Shown piece after piece: positions 38,072-46,338 of a DNA stretch of 64,000 nt. Made by a program: the position numbers and the translations under genes. Each line of letters begins with the position of its first letter. Within the stretch, counting starts at the first letter, position 1. The notes below the pieces were generated by a model that was not told the origin of the DNA, did no database searches, and was given only the letters and a program-made list of their open reading frames with translations. The DNA is from P36-A1 sp049478495 (GTDB taxonomy: Bacteria > Bacillota_I > Bacilli_A > JAJDGJ01): NCBI RefSeq assembly GCF_049478495.1, contig NZ_CP168083.1, positions 372,001-436,000 on the forward strand, written 5' to 3'.

Positions 38072-40945
38072 ATGAAAAATGATAAAATAATTGTAAAAGG
38101 TGCAAGAGTAAACAACCTTAAAAATATAGATGTTGAAATACCAAGATCAAAACTAGTTGTTATGACAGGTTTAAGTGGTAGTGGTAAAAGTTCTTTAGCT
38201 TTTGATACAATATATGCAGAAGGACAAAGAAGATATATGGATAGTCTTAGTGCATATGCAAGACAATTTTTAGGAAATAGTGAAAAGCCAGATGTAGATT
38301 TAATAGAAGGTTTATCACCAGCAATTTCAATAGAACAAAAAACAACACATAATAACCCACGTTCTACAATTGGAACTGTAACCGAAATATATGATTACTT
38401 AAGATTATTGTATGCTAGAATAGGCCATGTATATTGTCCTATTCATCATCATGAAATTTCAGCAATGACAATTAAACAAATGATTACTAAACTATATGAA
38501 GAAGTACCACTTAAAAGTAAATTACAACTACTAGCTCCAGTAGCTAGCTATCAAAAAGGTACTCATAAAGATCTGATTGCTAAACTAATGAGTGATGGTT
38601 TTGTAAGAGCTTTTATTGATGGTGAATCAATGCTATTAGAAGATGTGCAAGAATTAGATAAAAATAAAAAACATAATATTGAGGTTGTAGTAGACCGAAT
38701 AGTTTTAAAAGAAGACAGTTCAGAAAGACTATATGATTCAATAGAAATAGCTTTAAAATTAAGCAAAGGTGTAGTTCAAATTGAACGTGGAAATGATGAA
38801 GAAGGAAACCCTTTAAACAGATTACAATACTCAGAAAACTTTGCTTGCACTATTTGTGGTTTTTCAATTCCCAATTTAGAACCAAGACTATTTTCATTTA
38901 ACAGTCCACTAGGAGCATGTCATACATGTAAAGGATTAGGTGTTGTTTTTGAAGCAGATATTGATTTAATAATAGATGAACCAGAAAAATCAATAAATAA
39001 AGGTGGAATTAAATACTATCGTAATATTATTCACAAAGATAATTTAGATACACAAAAATTTAAAGCCCTATGTAACGCTTACAAAATAGATTTGGATAAA
39101 CCGTTAAATAAAATGAGTAAAAAAGAAATGAATATTATTCTAAATGGTAGTGATAAACCAATTACATATACTTTGTATTCTTCAAGTGGTACCTATAATA
39201 GAGTAGAATATATAGAAGGTGTAAAAACATTAATTGAAAGACGATATGCAACAACTGAAAGCGAAGGATCAAAAGCTTGGTATAGTGGATTTATGGCAGA
39301 AGCAGTTTGTCCTGAATGTAATGGATCAAGATTATCAAAAGAAGCTTTAAGTGTAGAAGTAGGCGGAAAAAATATTTATGAATTTACTTTAATGCCAGTA
39401 GATGAAGCTTTAGAGTTTGTAAAAGATTTAGCAAATCATTTAAATAAAAATGAAGTAGAAATATCAAAACTAGTCCTAAAAGAACTAAACAGCCGTTTAA
39501 CATTTTTGATGAATGTTGGTTTAGAATACTTAAACTTAGCTCGAACTGCAGGAACGTTAAGTGGTGGAGAAGCTCAAAGAATTAGACTAGCTACACAAAT
39601 AGGATCAGCTCTAACAGGTGTTTTATATGTTTTAGATGAACCTAGTATAGGACTTCATCAAAGAGATAATGAAAAACTAATTGCAACATTAAGAGGGATG
39701 CAACAATTAGGAAATACTATGATAGTTGTTGAACATGATGAAGATACAATGAAAGAAGCAGATTATATAATTGATATTGGTCCAGGAGCAGGAGAACATG
39801 GTGGAGAAATTGTTGCTGCAGGAACATATGATGAAATAGTTGCCAACAAAAATAGTATTACAGGTCAATACCTATCAAAAGAAAAATATATTCCTTTACC
39901 TAAAACAAGAAAAAAAGGTAATGGTAACTTCTTAGAAGTAAGAGGTGCAAAAGAAAATAATTTAAAGAATATAAATGCTAAATTTCCACTTGGAGCCATG
40001 ACAATAGTAACAGGAGTCTCTGGTGGTGGTAAATCAACTTTAGTAAATGAGATATTATATAAATCAATTGCTAATAAACTATATAAAAATAAGCAAAAGC
40101 CAGGATTACATAAAGAAATAAAAGGATTAGAAAATATCGATAAAGTAATAGAAATATCTCAAGATCCAATTGGTAGAACACCAAGATCAAACCCAGCTAC
40201 ATATACAAGCGTATTTGATGACATAAGAGATTTATATGCACTATCAAAAGAAGCAAAAGCTAGAGGTTATCAAAAAGGTCGTTTTAGTTTTAATACTAAA
40301 GGTGGACGTTGTGAAGCCTGTCAAGGAGATGGAGTAATTAAAATAGCAATGCACTTTTTACCAGATGTTTATGTAGTATGTGAAGAATGTGGTGGAAAAC
40401 GTTATAATGATGAAACCCTTCAAGTTACATTTAAAGATAAAAACATTGCAGATGTACTAGCCATGACAGTAGATGAAGCTTGTGACTTTTTTACAAGTAT
40501 TCCTAAAATAAAACGTAAATTAGATACCCTACAAGAAGTGGGATTAGGATATATAAAACTAGGTCAAAGTGCAACAACTTTATCAGGTGGAGAAGCACAA
40601 AGAATTAAACTAGCTACTGAACTTCAAAAAAGAGCTACAGGTAAAACAGTATATATTTTAGATGAACCAACAACAGGATTACATATTGATGATGTATCAA
40701 GATTAATAAAAGTACTACAAAAAATAGTAGATAATGGTGATACAGTTATAATAATTGAACATAATTTAGATGTTATAAAAGTAGCTGATTACATTATTGA
40801 TCTAGGTCCTGAAGGTGGTAAAAAAGGTGGTAGTATTGTTGCAAAAGGAACTCCAGAACAAGTAATAAAAGTTAAAGAAAGTTATACTGGACAATTTTTG
40901 AAACCAATTATAGAAGATGACAAACTAAATAATAGAATAGAATAA
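38072..40945 (+). CDS. uvrA: Excinuclease ABC subunit A
   Basis: DNA damage sensor of nucleotide excision repair, working as a dimer with UvrB. The 957 residues hold two ABC ATPase modules: Walker A GLSGSGKSSL near 32 and GVSGGGKSTL near 650, signatures TLSGGEAQRIRLATQ and TLSGGEAQRIKLATE. Zinc-binding cysteines occur in CTICGF...CHTCKG and in CEACQGDGV...CEECGGKRYN. Length is normal. AAAAGGAGCTG is upstream of ATG. uvrB is not adjacent; the next 700 bases hold no known gene. Confidence 0.97.
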   Translation: MKNDKIIVKGARVNNLKNIDVEIPRSKLVVMTGLSGSGKSSLAFDTIYAEGQRRYMDSLSAYARQFLGNSEKPDVDLIEGLSPAISIEQKTTHNNPRSTIGTVTEIYDYLRLLYARIGHVYCPIHHHEISAMTIKQMITKLYEEVPLKSKLQLLAPVASYQKGTHKDLIAKLMSDGFVRAFIDGESMLLEDVQELDKNKKHNIEVVVDRIVLKEDSSERLYDSIEIALKLSKGVVQIERGNDEEGNPLNRLQYSENFACTICGFSIPNLEPRLFSFNSPLGACHTCKGLGVVFEADIDLIIDEPEKSINKGGIKYYRNIIHKDNLDTQKFKALCNAYKIDLDKPLNKMSKKEMNIILNGSDKPITYTLYSSSGTYNRVEYIEGVKTLIERRYATTESEGSKAWYSGFMAEAVCPECNGSRLSKEALSVEVGGKNIYEFTLMPVDEALEFVKDLANHLNKNEVEISKLVLKELNSRLTFLMNVGLEYLNLARTAGTLSGGEAQRIRLATQIGSALTGVLYVLDEPSIGLHQRDNEKLIATLRGMQQLGNTMIVVEHDEDTMKEADYIIDIGPGAGEHGGEIVAAGTYDEIVANKNSITGQYLSKEKYIPLPKTRKKGNGNFLEVRGAKENNLKNINAKFPLGAMTIVTGVSGGGKSTLVNEILYKSIANKLYKNKQKPGLHKEIKGLENIDKVIEISQDPIGRTPRSNPATYTSVFDDIRDLYALSKEAKARGYQKGRFSFNTKGGRCEACQGDGVIKIAMHFLPDVYVVCEECGGKRYNDETLQVTFKDKNIADVLAMTVDEACDFFTSIPKIKRKLDTLQEVGLGYIKLGQSATTLSGGEAQRIKLATELQKRATGKTVYILDEPTTGLHIDDVSRLIKVLQKIVDNGDTVIIIEHNLDVIKVADYIIDLGPEGGKKGGSIVAKGTPEQVIKVKESYTGQFLKPIIEDDKLNNRIE

Positions 40946-40959
40946 TAAAATAAAAACAA

Positions 40960-40998
40960 AAAAGCTTCTATAAACAAAAAATGTTAATAGAAGCTTTT
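40960..40998 (+). terminator. Terminator of uvrA (weak T tract)
   Basis: 12-bp stem AAAAGCTTCTAT/ATAGAAGCTTTT with a 15-base loop and only four T afterwards. Confidence 0.65.
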
Positions 40999-41000
40999 AT

Positions 41001-41139
41001 AATTGACTGTAGTAGTCAATGTAAAGTAAAAATAAAAGGAGACAAATTTAGAATGTCTAAACTACAAGCAGTGCATAATTACCAAATATGCTTATCATTG
41101 TTTGAAAATAAATAGTATTGTGCCCTAATACAATACTAT
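41001..41139 (+). other. Structured segment with two hairpins around a tiny frame
   Basis: ATTGACT/AGTCAAT (41001-41019) is a perfect 7-bp hairpin before the tiny frame, and TAGTATTGT/ACAATACTA (about 41113-41139) is a perfect 9-bp hairpin after it. The second has no T run, so it is not a standard terminator. Confidence 0.45.
41053..41115 (+). CDS. Possible 20-residue peptide gene, function unknown
   Basis: ATG 41053 follows AAAGGAGA at about ten bases, a ribosome site as good as those of the real genes here. It encodes MSKLQAVHNYQICLSLFENK and ends in TAG. The peptide is neither clearly membrane-inserting nor recognised. The frame sits between two hairpins, 530 bases before the tRNA cluster. 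It could be a leader peptide, a small protein or chance. Confidence 0.3.
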   Translation: MSKLQAVHNYQICLSLFENK

Positions 41140-41178
41140 TTAAGATGTGTATACCTGTTTTATTAACAGATAGAATAA

Positions 41179-41343
41179 TACAAGATAATAAAAGAAGTTT
41201 TTATTTATAATGAAAAGTTAGATAGATTGCTTATTTACAATGATATTGATTGTCTTAAAAACTCAGATTTAAAATTATATTTTTATGTTTTTTCATAGCA
41301 AGACGCCAAACTAACAAATGAAAATTATATCATAAAACGATAA
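41179..41343 (+). pseudogene. Possible decayed winged-helix gene remnant
   Basis: A frame of 39 codons ending in TAG at 41296 reads on in the same frame for 14 codons to a TAA. Around the stop the translation is LKLYFYVFS-stop-QDAKLTNENYIIKR, which resembles the winged-helix start of phage/plasmid replication proteins (pattern LYxYL...T..NxxIAKR). No start codon or ribosome site is visible. I regard it as a tentative relic. The remaining bases to 41571 are AT-rich with nothing that I can name. Confidence 0.2.
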
Positions 41344-41571
41344 TAAAGCATCTTTTTACTAAATTTGTGTACTCCTAGTCACATTATACATTATTTTAGT
41401 CTACAAATGTATAAAAAAATAATATATATTTAAAATAGACATAAATTATAATAATTATAGATAATTGGTATATAAATATGATTAAAAATATAGAATATAT
41501 ATATATAATAGTTGCTTAAAATAAATAATAGCTAAAATATGAAACTTTTGTAAAAATTTGTCGAAAAAGTA

Positions 41572-41600
41572 TTGCACATTAAAAATATAAATGTTATTAT
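41572..41600 (+). promoter_or_regulatory. Promoter of the tRNA cluster
   Basis: TTGCAC at 41572-41577, a 17-bp spacer, then TATTAT at 41595-41600, about 48 bases before the first tRNA. Confidence 0.78.
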
Positions 41601-41648
41601 ATAACAGTCCTGAAACAAGGGATAAACAAGCAATAGAAAATCATTAGT

Positions 41649-41725
41649 GGCCCGTTGGTGAAGCGGTTTAACACACATGCCTTTCACGCATGCATCCACG
41701 GGTTCGAATCCCGTACGGGTCACCA
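41649..41725 (+). tRNA. tRNA-Glu (anticodon TTC), copy 1
   Basis: 77 nt with encoded CCA. The acceptor stem GGCCCGT/ACGGGTC, anticodon loop CTTTCAC on stem CATGC/GCATG, and T arm CGGGTTCGAATCCCG are all well formed. Confidence 0.96.
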
Positions 41726-41782
41726 TTAAAAATTTCTATAATTGCTAAAAACAAATAAATATAGTATAATCATTCTATCAAC

Positions 41783-41857
41783 GCCTGAGTAGCTCAGCGG
41801 TAGAGCAATCGGCTGTTAACCGATCGGTCGTAGGTTCAATCCCTACCTCAGGCGCCA
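41783..41857 (+). tRNA. tRNA-Asn (anticodon GTT)
   Basis: 75 nt with encoded CCA. Acceptor stem GCCTGAG/CTCAGGC, D arm AGCTCAGCGGTAGAGC, anticodon loop CTGTTAA, and T arm TAGGTTCAATCCCTA. Confidence 0.96.
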
Positions 41858-41865
41858 TTTTTATT

Positions 41866-41942
41866 GGCCCGTTGGTGAAGCGGTTTAACACACATGCCTT
41901 TCACGCATGCATCCACGGGTTCGAATCCCGTACGGGTCACCA
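41866..41942 (+). tRNA. tRNA-Glu (anticodon TTC), copy 2
   Basis: Identical to the copy at 41649-41725, including CCA. The two Glu genes flank the Asn gene, so the cluster probably arose by local duplication. MnmA from this window would thiolate U34 of both Glu copies. Confidence 0.96.
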
Positions 41943-41953
41943 TTAAAAAATGT

Positions 41954-41977
41954 ACTAGCTTAGAGCTAGTTTTTTTT
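41954..41977 (+). terminator. Terminator of the tRNA cluster
   Basis: ACTAGCT/AGCTAGT hairpin with a TAG loop and about seven T. Confidence 0.9.
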
Positions 41978-42049
41978 ATGTTCATTATTTTTTTAATATT
42001 CAATTAACAATAAAAAAAACATGATAATTAGTATCATGTCTAAATTATA

Positions 42050-43207
42050 TTATAAATAATTTTTGATTATCTTAGAAACATCTATATCACTTTTTCCACT
42101 AATGCTTTGACCTTTGCCACCACCTCTAATATCAAAGTCATTTTTAAGTTGATTAAAAACTTTAACAATATCTAAATCACTTGTAGAACTTTTAACTAGA
42201 ACAAATTGGTAGTTATCATGATTTTTGGCTTGAATCAAAGCAGATACATTATAATCTTGTTTAGCAATTTTTGCAGAAATATTCTTCAAGTCTTTAGAAT
42301 TACTAACAGAATCAAAAATTACAAATTCATCTTTATCTTTTAATAACTTTTCAATAGCAAGATCATAATAATTAGTTTTCATAATATTATATTCATCAGT
42401 TAGTTCTTTATTTTTATCATAAATAGTATTAATATTCTTAATTAAATTATCTTCATTAGATTTAGTTAAAGCATATACCTGTTTCATATTTTCATTCATT
42501 TTACTAAAATAATCAACTAATGCTAAACCACAAGTATAAGTTAATTTATAACCTTTACTAGTATTTTCATAATCTAAGATAACTAAAGACTGTATTTTTT
42601 TGAGACTTTCAAAGTGTAAGCATCCACAAGCATTATAATCATTCAATGCAACTATATTAGTAATCCTAACAGGATTAGTATATTTAGGATTATCTTTTAG
42701 ACCATATTTACCTAATTCAGTTTTATCAATATAAAAGATTTCCATGACTGCATCATCAATAATTAATTGATTTGCTTTAGCTGATATTTGTTCAATAATC
42801 TGTGGTGTTAAATTATCACCTTCTAAAACAATATCGTAATAGTTATCATGAACATGATGAGATATGGTATTAAAGCCATAATCAAGTTCTAACAATGCAG
42901 TTAGTAAATGTTGAGAATCATGTCCTTGAATCATGATAGTTCTATTATGCATATCTACAATTCCATGTACATCATCTTCTAGTTTTTGCGATGTAACATG
43001 ATAAATCTCATCATCTTTTTTCATTACATGTTCAACTTGTATTCCATTTATAGTACCAATATCATTAGACATTCCGCCACCTTCAGGGTAAAAAGCAGTT
43101 TTATCTAAAATAGAATAAAAAAGACCATCTTTTTCAGTTGATTCTAAGACAGTTGCATCAAACTCGTATTCATTAATATTATTGTAATACAAAACTTCAG
43201 TTTTCAT
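42050..43207 (-). CDS. Alanyl-tRNA editing protein (AlaX-type with DHHA1 domain)
   Basis: Free-standing editing enzyme that hydrolyses Ser- or Gly-tRNA-Ala; 385 residues. The N-terminal region matches the AlaRS-type editing fold: AFYPEGGGMSNDIG, then the metal ligands in GHDSQHLLTA and CGCLHF. The C-terminal region ends in the DHHA1 glycine-rich motif RGGGKGQSISG, as in AlaX-L forms. A coiled segment joins them. The start is ATG 43207, with TAGGAGTG upstream on the minus strand; an earlier ATG lacks a ribosome site. It is divergent from deoB. Confidence 0.9.
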   Translation of the reverse strand: MKTEVLYYNNINEYEFDATVLESTEKDGLFYSILDKTAFYPEGGGMSNDIGTINGIQVEHVMKKDDEIYHVTSQKLEDDVHGIVDMHNRTIMIQGHDSQHLLTALLELDYGFNTISHHVHDNYYDIVLEGDNLTPQIIEQISAKANQLIIDDAVMEIFYIDKTELGKYGLKDNPKYTNPVRITNIVALNDYNACGCLHFESLKKIQSLVILDYENTSKGYKLTYTCGLALVDYFSKMNENMKQVYALTKSNEDNLIKNINTIYDKNKELTDEYNIMKTNYYDLAIEKLLKDKDEFVIFDSVSNSKDLKNISAKIAKQDYNVSALIQAKNHDNYQFVLVKSSTSDLDIVKVFNQLKNDFDIRGGGKGQSISGKSDIDVSKIIKNYL

Positions 43208-43327
43208 TTTATCACTCCTATAAAACATATTTTATCTAATGTATAAACAATTAGCAAACTATTTGTGTTTTAGTAGCAAAAAAGACATAAAAAATGATAT
43301 AATCATTAGACACAGGAGGTAATCAAT

Positions 43328-44500
43328 ATGAAATTTAAAAGAGTATTTTTAATCGTATTAGATTCATTAGGCGTAGGAGCAATGCCAGATGCTGCAAAAT
43401 TTAACGATGTAGGTGCTAATACATTAGAAAGTATATTAAAAGCAAAAGATATAGTAAATATTCCTAATTTACAAAAATTAGGTTTTACTAATTTATCTTC
43501 AATAAATAAATATCACACAAATAATCCTAAAGCAGTAGTTGCTAAACTAGCTGAAGAAAGTAATGGAAAAGATACAATGACTGGTCATTGGGAATTTATG
43601 GGTATAAAAACAGTTGAACCATTTGTAACATTTACAGAACACGGTTTTCCTAAAGAACTAATAGATGAATTAGAAGAGAAAACAGGTTATAAAGTTATTG
43701 GTAACAAAGCTGCAAGTGGTACTGAAATACTAGATGAATTAGGGCCTAGACAAATGAAAACAAAAGAGTTAATAGTTTATACATCAGCTGATTCAGTTTT
43801 ACAAATTGCAGCACATGAAGATATAATTCCTTTAAAAGAGCTATATAGATGTTGTGAAATAGCTAGAGCTATTACAATGAAGCCAGAATGGTTGCTAGGA
43901 AGAGTAATAGCAAGACCATACATAGGAACACCAAACAACTTTAAAAGAACGCCTAATCGACATGATTATGCATTAAAACCACCTAAAGATACAGTATTAG
44001 ATAATTTAAAAAACTCAGGTTATGAAACAATATCAATAGGTAAAATATATGATATATTTGATGGTAAAGGACTAACAGAATCAAATAAGACAATCTCTAA
44101 TGATGATGGTATGGACCAAACAATAGCCATGGTTAAAAACCGTGATTTTAAAGGTTTATGTTTTGTAAACCTAGTAGACTTCGATGCTGTTTATGGTCAT
44201 AGACGTAATGCTAAAGGCTATGCAACAGCATTAGAAGAATTTGATGTGAAACTAAATGAAGTATTAACTAATCTTAAAGATGATGATTTATTAATACTAA
44301 CAGCAGATCATGGAAATGATCCAAACTTTAGAGGTAGTGATCACACAAGAGAATATGCACCATTTGTAGCATACTATAATAAACTTCAAAAAGGTAAAAT
44401 GCTACCAGTGATAGAAAGCTTTGCATCAATTGGTGCTACTATTGCTGAAAACTTTGAAGTTGCATTACCAAAAATAGGAGAAGTAATAAATATAGACTAA
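43328..44500 (+). CDS. deoB: Phosphopentomutase
   Basis: Interconverts ribose-1-phosphate and ribose-5-phosphate (and deoxy forms) in nucleoside salvage; 390 residues, cytoplasmic. The alkaline-phosphatase-fold metal sites are visible: LDSLGVGAMPDA at the start, the phosphorylated Thr region in NGKDTMTGHWE near 84, and TADHGNDPNFRGSDHTREY near 330. ACAGGAGGT precedes ATG. It could feed on nucleosides taken up by the ABC importer at 21-24.7 kb, but the two are not linked. Confidence 0.96.
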   Translation: MKFKRVFLIVLDSLGVGAMPDAAKFNDVGANTLESILKAKDIVNIPNLQKLGFTNLSSINKYHTNNPKAVVAKLAEESNGKDTMTGHWEFMGIKTVEPFVTFTEHGFPKELIDELEEKTGYKVIGNKAASGTEILDELGPRQMKTKELIVYTSADSVLQIAAHEDIIPLKELYRCCEIARAITMKPEWLLGRVIARPYIGTPNNFKRTPNRHDYALKPPKDTVLDNLKNSGYETISIGKIYDIFDGKGLTESNKTISNDDGMDQTIAMVKNRDFKGLCFVNLVDFDAVYGHRRNAKGYATALEEFDVKLNEVLTNLKDDDLLILTADHGNDPNFRGSDHTREYAPFVAYYNKLQKGKMLPVIESFASIGATIAENFEVALPKIGEVINID

Positions 44501-44502
44501 TT

Positions 44503-44539
44503 AAAAAGCCAAAGAAAAAAATATTCTTTGGCTTTTTTT
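44503..44539 (+). terminator. Terminator of deoB
   Basis: AAAAGCCAAAGAA/TTCTTTGGCTTTT stem ending in a T run. Confidence 0.92.
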
Positions 44540-44649
44540 GTATTATATATCTGTTAAATAAGATATTAATCATCTATATAGATTTATTTTATAAATAGAC
44601 AAGATTTATAAAATAAATAAAAAATTTTATATAAGTAAGTTAAAATATA

Positions 44650-44678
44650 TTGATTATTTACATTTTGTGTACTATAAT
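44650..44678 (+). promoter_or_regulatory. Promoter of the folate transporter gene
   Basis: TTGATT at 44650-44655, a 17-bp spacer, then TATAAT at 44673-44678, just before the riboswitch. Confidence 0.8.
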
Positions 44679-44686
44679 CTAATTGA

Positions 44687-44775
44687 TTAGAGTAGGTTAT
44701 ATATGTTAAGTGTTCTAACATGGGAAGTTGGTTAGAAACGAAGTCATAGACGCAATATTATACCGCATCCGCTAA
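44687..44775 (+). promoter_or_regulatory. Tetrahydrofolate (THF) riboswitch
   Basis: Carries the conserved blocks of the THF aptamer in order: AGAGTAG (44689 on), GTTAAGTG (44705 on), a hairpin around TTCTAACATGGGAAGTTGGTTAGAA, CGAAG, then CCGCATCCGCT at the end, with P1 formed by TTAG/CTAA. TAAATTTT at the 3' side of the aptamer (44773-44780) can alternatively pair with AAAATTTA at 44808-44815, next to the Shine-Dalgarno AGGAGG (44824-44829), which suggests control of translation. The gene that follows is a FolT-like transporter, as expected. Confidence 0.88.
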
Positions 44776-44836
44776 ATTTTTAACTAAATAAAAGTTAAGT
44801 GGTCTCTAAAATTTAGAATTTTTAGGAGGCTTTTTT

Positions 44837-45700
44837 ATGGAATTAATCGCATCACAAGCAATTGTAGCGATAATTATTATTTTATTATTTGCCATTACAT
44901 TAAAATATGACAAGAATAAAATTACAAGCAAAGAAATGACAATGGTAGCAATACTATGTGTTTTAACTGCAATATTAAGTAAAACACTATCAATTAAACT
45001 ACCACCAGGACAGCCATTATTTGTAATATCACTTGCAATGTGTGTTACTACAACAATAGGTTTATTAGTTTCACCAAAACTTGCATTAATTGCAGGTTTC
45101 ATAATTGATTTGATAGGAATAGCATTAGCACCTTTGTCAGGTGATATGTCAATGCCATTTCTAGGATTTACCTTATCAGCAATGTTAGGGGTGTACATTC
45201 CATCAGTGATGATCAGAAAAACTAAGTATACATCTCAAAAAACATTAAATATGATTATTTATATCTTCTTAGCAATCATGTTATTATTAGGGTATTTATA
45301 TATTAATAATACGACATCATTATCAATAGATGGTGTGAAAAATGAACTAACATCTTCAATAAAGAATTTAGTATACATCTTATTAGTAGTAATGAGTGTA
45401 GTAGTAATTATAGTAAATAGCTATTTTGCTAAAAAGTATAATAATAAAAATAATAAATTATATGTAACAACATCACATATAACTTTAATTGTATTAGTAA
45501 GTGATGTAGTTACATCAATAATAGGAACATCATTATGGATTAATATAATGTATGGAGTACAGTTTGATATTGCAGCATCAACTAGAATAGTCAAAACTAT
45601 ACTGCAACTACCAATAAATGTTGTACTTATATTTTTAATATTAAAATATATGCCAATGCAATACAAAAAACATTTATTAAAAGATTCAAAACAAAAATAA
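44837..45700 (+). CDS. folT: Folate ECF transporter S component, FolT type
   Basis: Substrate-binding membrane subunit of an energy-coupling-factor importer; 287 residues with about eight hydrophobic segments. The early MTMVAILCVLTAILSK and the glycine/proline-rich KLPPGQPLFVISLAM segment fit folate-type S components. Function is assigned mainly because a THF riboswitch precedes it. The shared EcfA/EcfT module is not in this window. Compared with known FolT (about 170-200 residues) it is long: residues 130-190 add an extra membrane hairpin. TTAGGAGGC is upstream of ATG. Confidence 0.8.
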   Translation: MELIASQAIVAIIIILLFAITLKYDKNKITSKEMTMVAILCVLTAILSKTLSIKLPPGQPLFVISLAMCVTTTIGLLVSPKLALIAGFIIDLIGIALAPLSGDMSMPFLGFTLSAMLGVYIPSVMIRKTKYTSQKTLNMIIYIFLAIMLLLGYLYINNTTSLSIDGVKNELTSSIKNLVYILLVVMSVVVIIVNSYFAKKYNNKNNKLYVTTSHITLIVLVSDVVTSIIGTSLWINIMYGVQFDIAASTRIVKTILQLPINVVLIFLILKYMPMQYKKHLLKDSKQK

Positions 45701-45726
45701 GTATAATCAAAATATTCACACAAAAA

Positions 45727-45753
45727 AACAGGTATGCACTTTGCATACCTGTT
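45727..45753. terminator. Terminator between folT and the lipoprotein gene
   Basis: AACAGGTATGCA/TGCATACCTGTT hairpin. The run of A on its left side is a T tract for the minus-strand gene, so it is best as that gene's terminator and may also stop folT. Confidence 0.88.
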
Positions 45754-45764
45754 TACTATTTTAA

Positions 45765-46169
45765 TTATTCTGTAATGTATTGTGAAGTATAATCTTCAAG
45801 CTCAGCTTCAGTAAGAACACCAGCTTTAGTCATTTTAACTTCACCTTTACTTATGATAATAGTAGTAGGAGTACCACTAATCACAAATTTATTAATAAAG
45901 TTACTCTTTTCAGATTGATCACTAATTTGATCAATTTCAACTTTAACTACATTAACATTTTCTTTTTTATCAGTAAATTCTTTAACAATAGGTTCATATT
46001 GTTTACAATATTCACAAGTTGTTGAAGAAGCAACTAAAATAAAAGATTCCTTTGCATCAATTTTCTCTGTAACTTTTGCAGGATCAACAACTTCAACAGA
46101 AGATTTAGAACATCCAACAATAGCAATAGCTAAAAAGAATACTGTTAGCAAACTTAATAGTTTTTTCAT
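45765..46169 (-). CDS. Thioredoxin-like lipoprotein
   Basis: Surface-anchored redox protein of 134 residues. A signal peptide ends in the lipobox IVGC (Cys20), then a thioredoxin fold with the active pair in TTCEYCKQYEPIV near 51-54 and the cis-proline in ISGTPTTIII. It may reduce or isomerise disulfides outside the membrane, or serve as a bacteriocin-type accessory. No partner gene is adjacent. GAGGTGATA precedes ATG on the minus strand. Confidence 0.85.
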   Translation of the reverse strand: MKKLLSLLTVFFLAIAIVGCSKSSVEVVDPAKVTEKIDAKESFILVASSTTCEYCKQYEPIVKEFTDKKENVNVVKVEIDQISDQSEKSNFINKFVISGTPTTIIISKGEVKMTKAGVLTEAELEDYTSQYITE

Positions 46170-46338
46170 TATATCACCTCAGTGTTATAATATCACAAGT
46201 AAAAAAGATGTCAAATAATTTTAAAAGCAAACTTCTGTATTTTTTCTGTGGTATTTGATAGAATGCATTACTTTATTTTATTAATGAGTTTTTTTATTTA
46301 GCTATATATGATAAAATATTAAGAGATGAGGTGATAAT

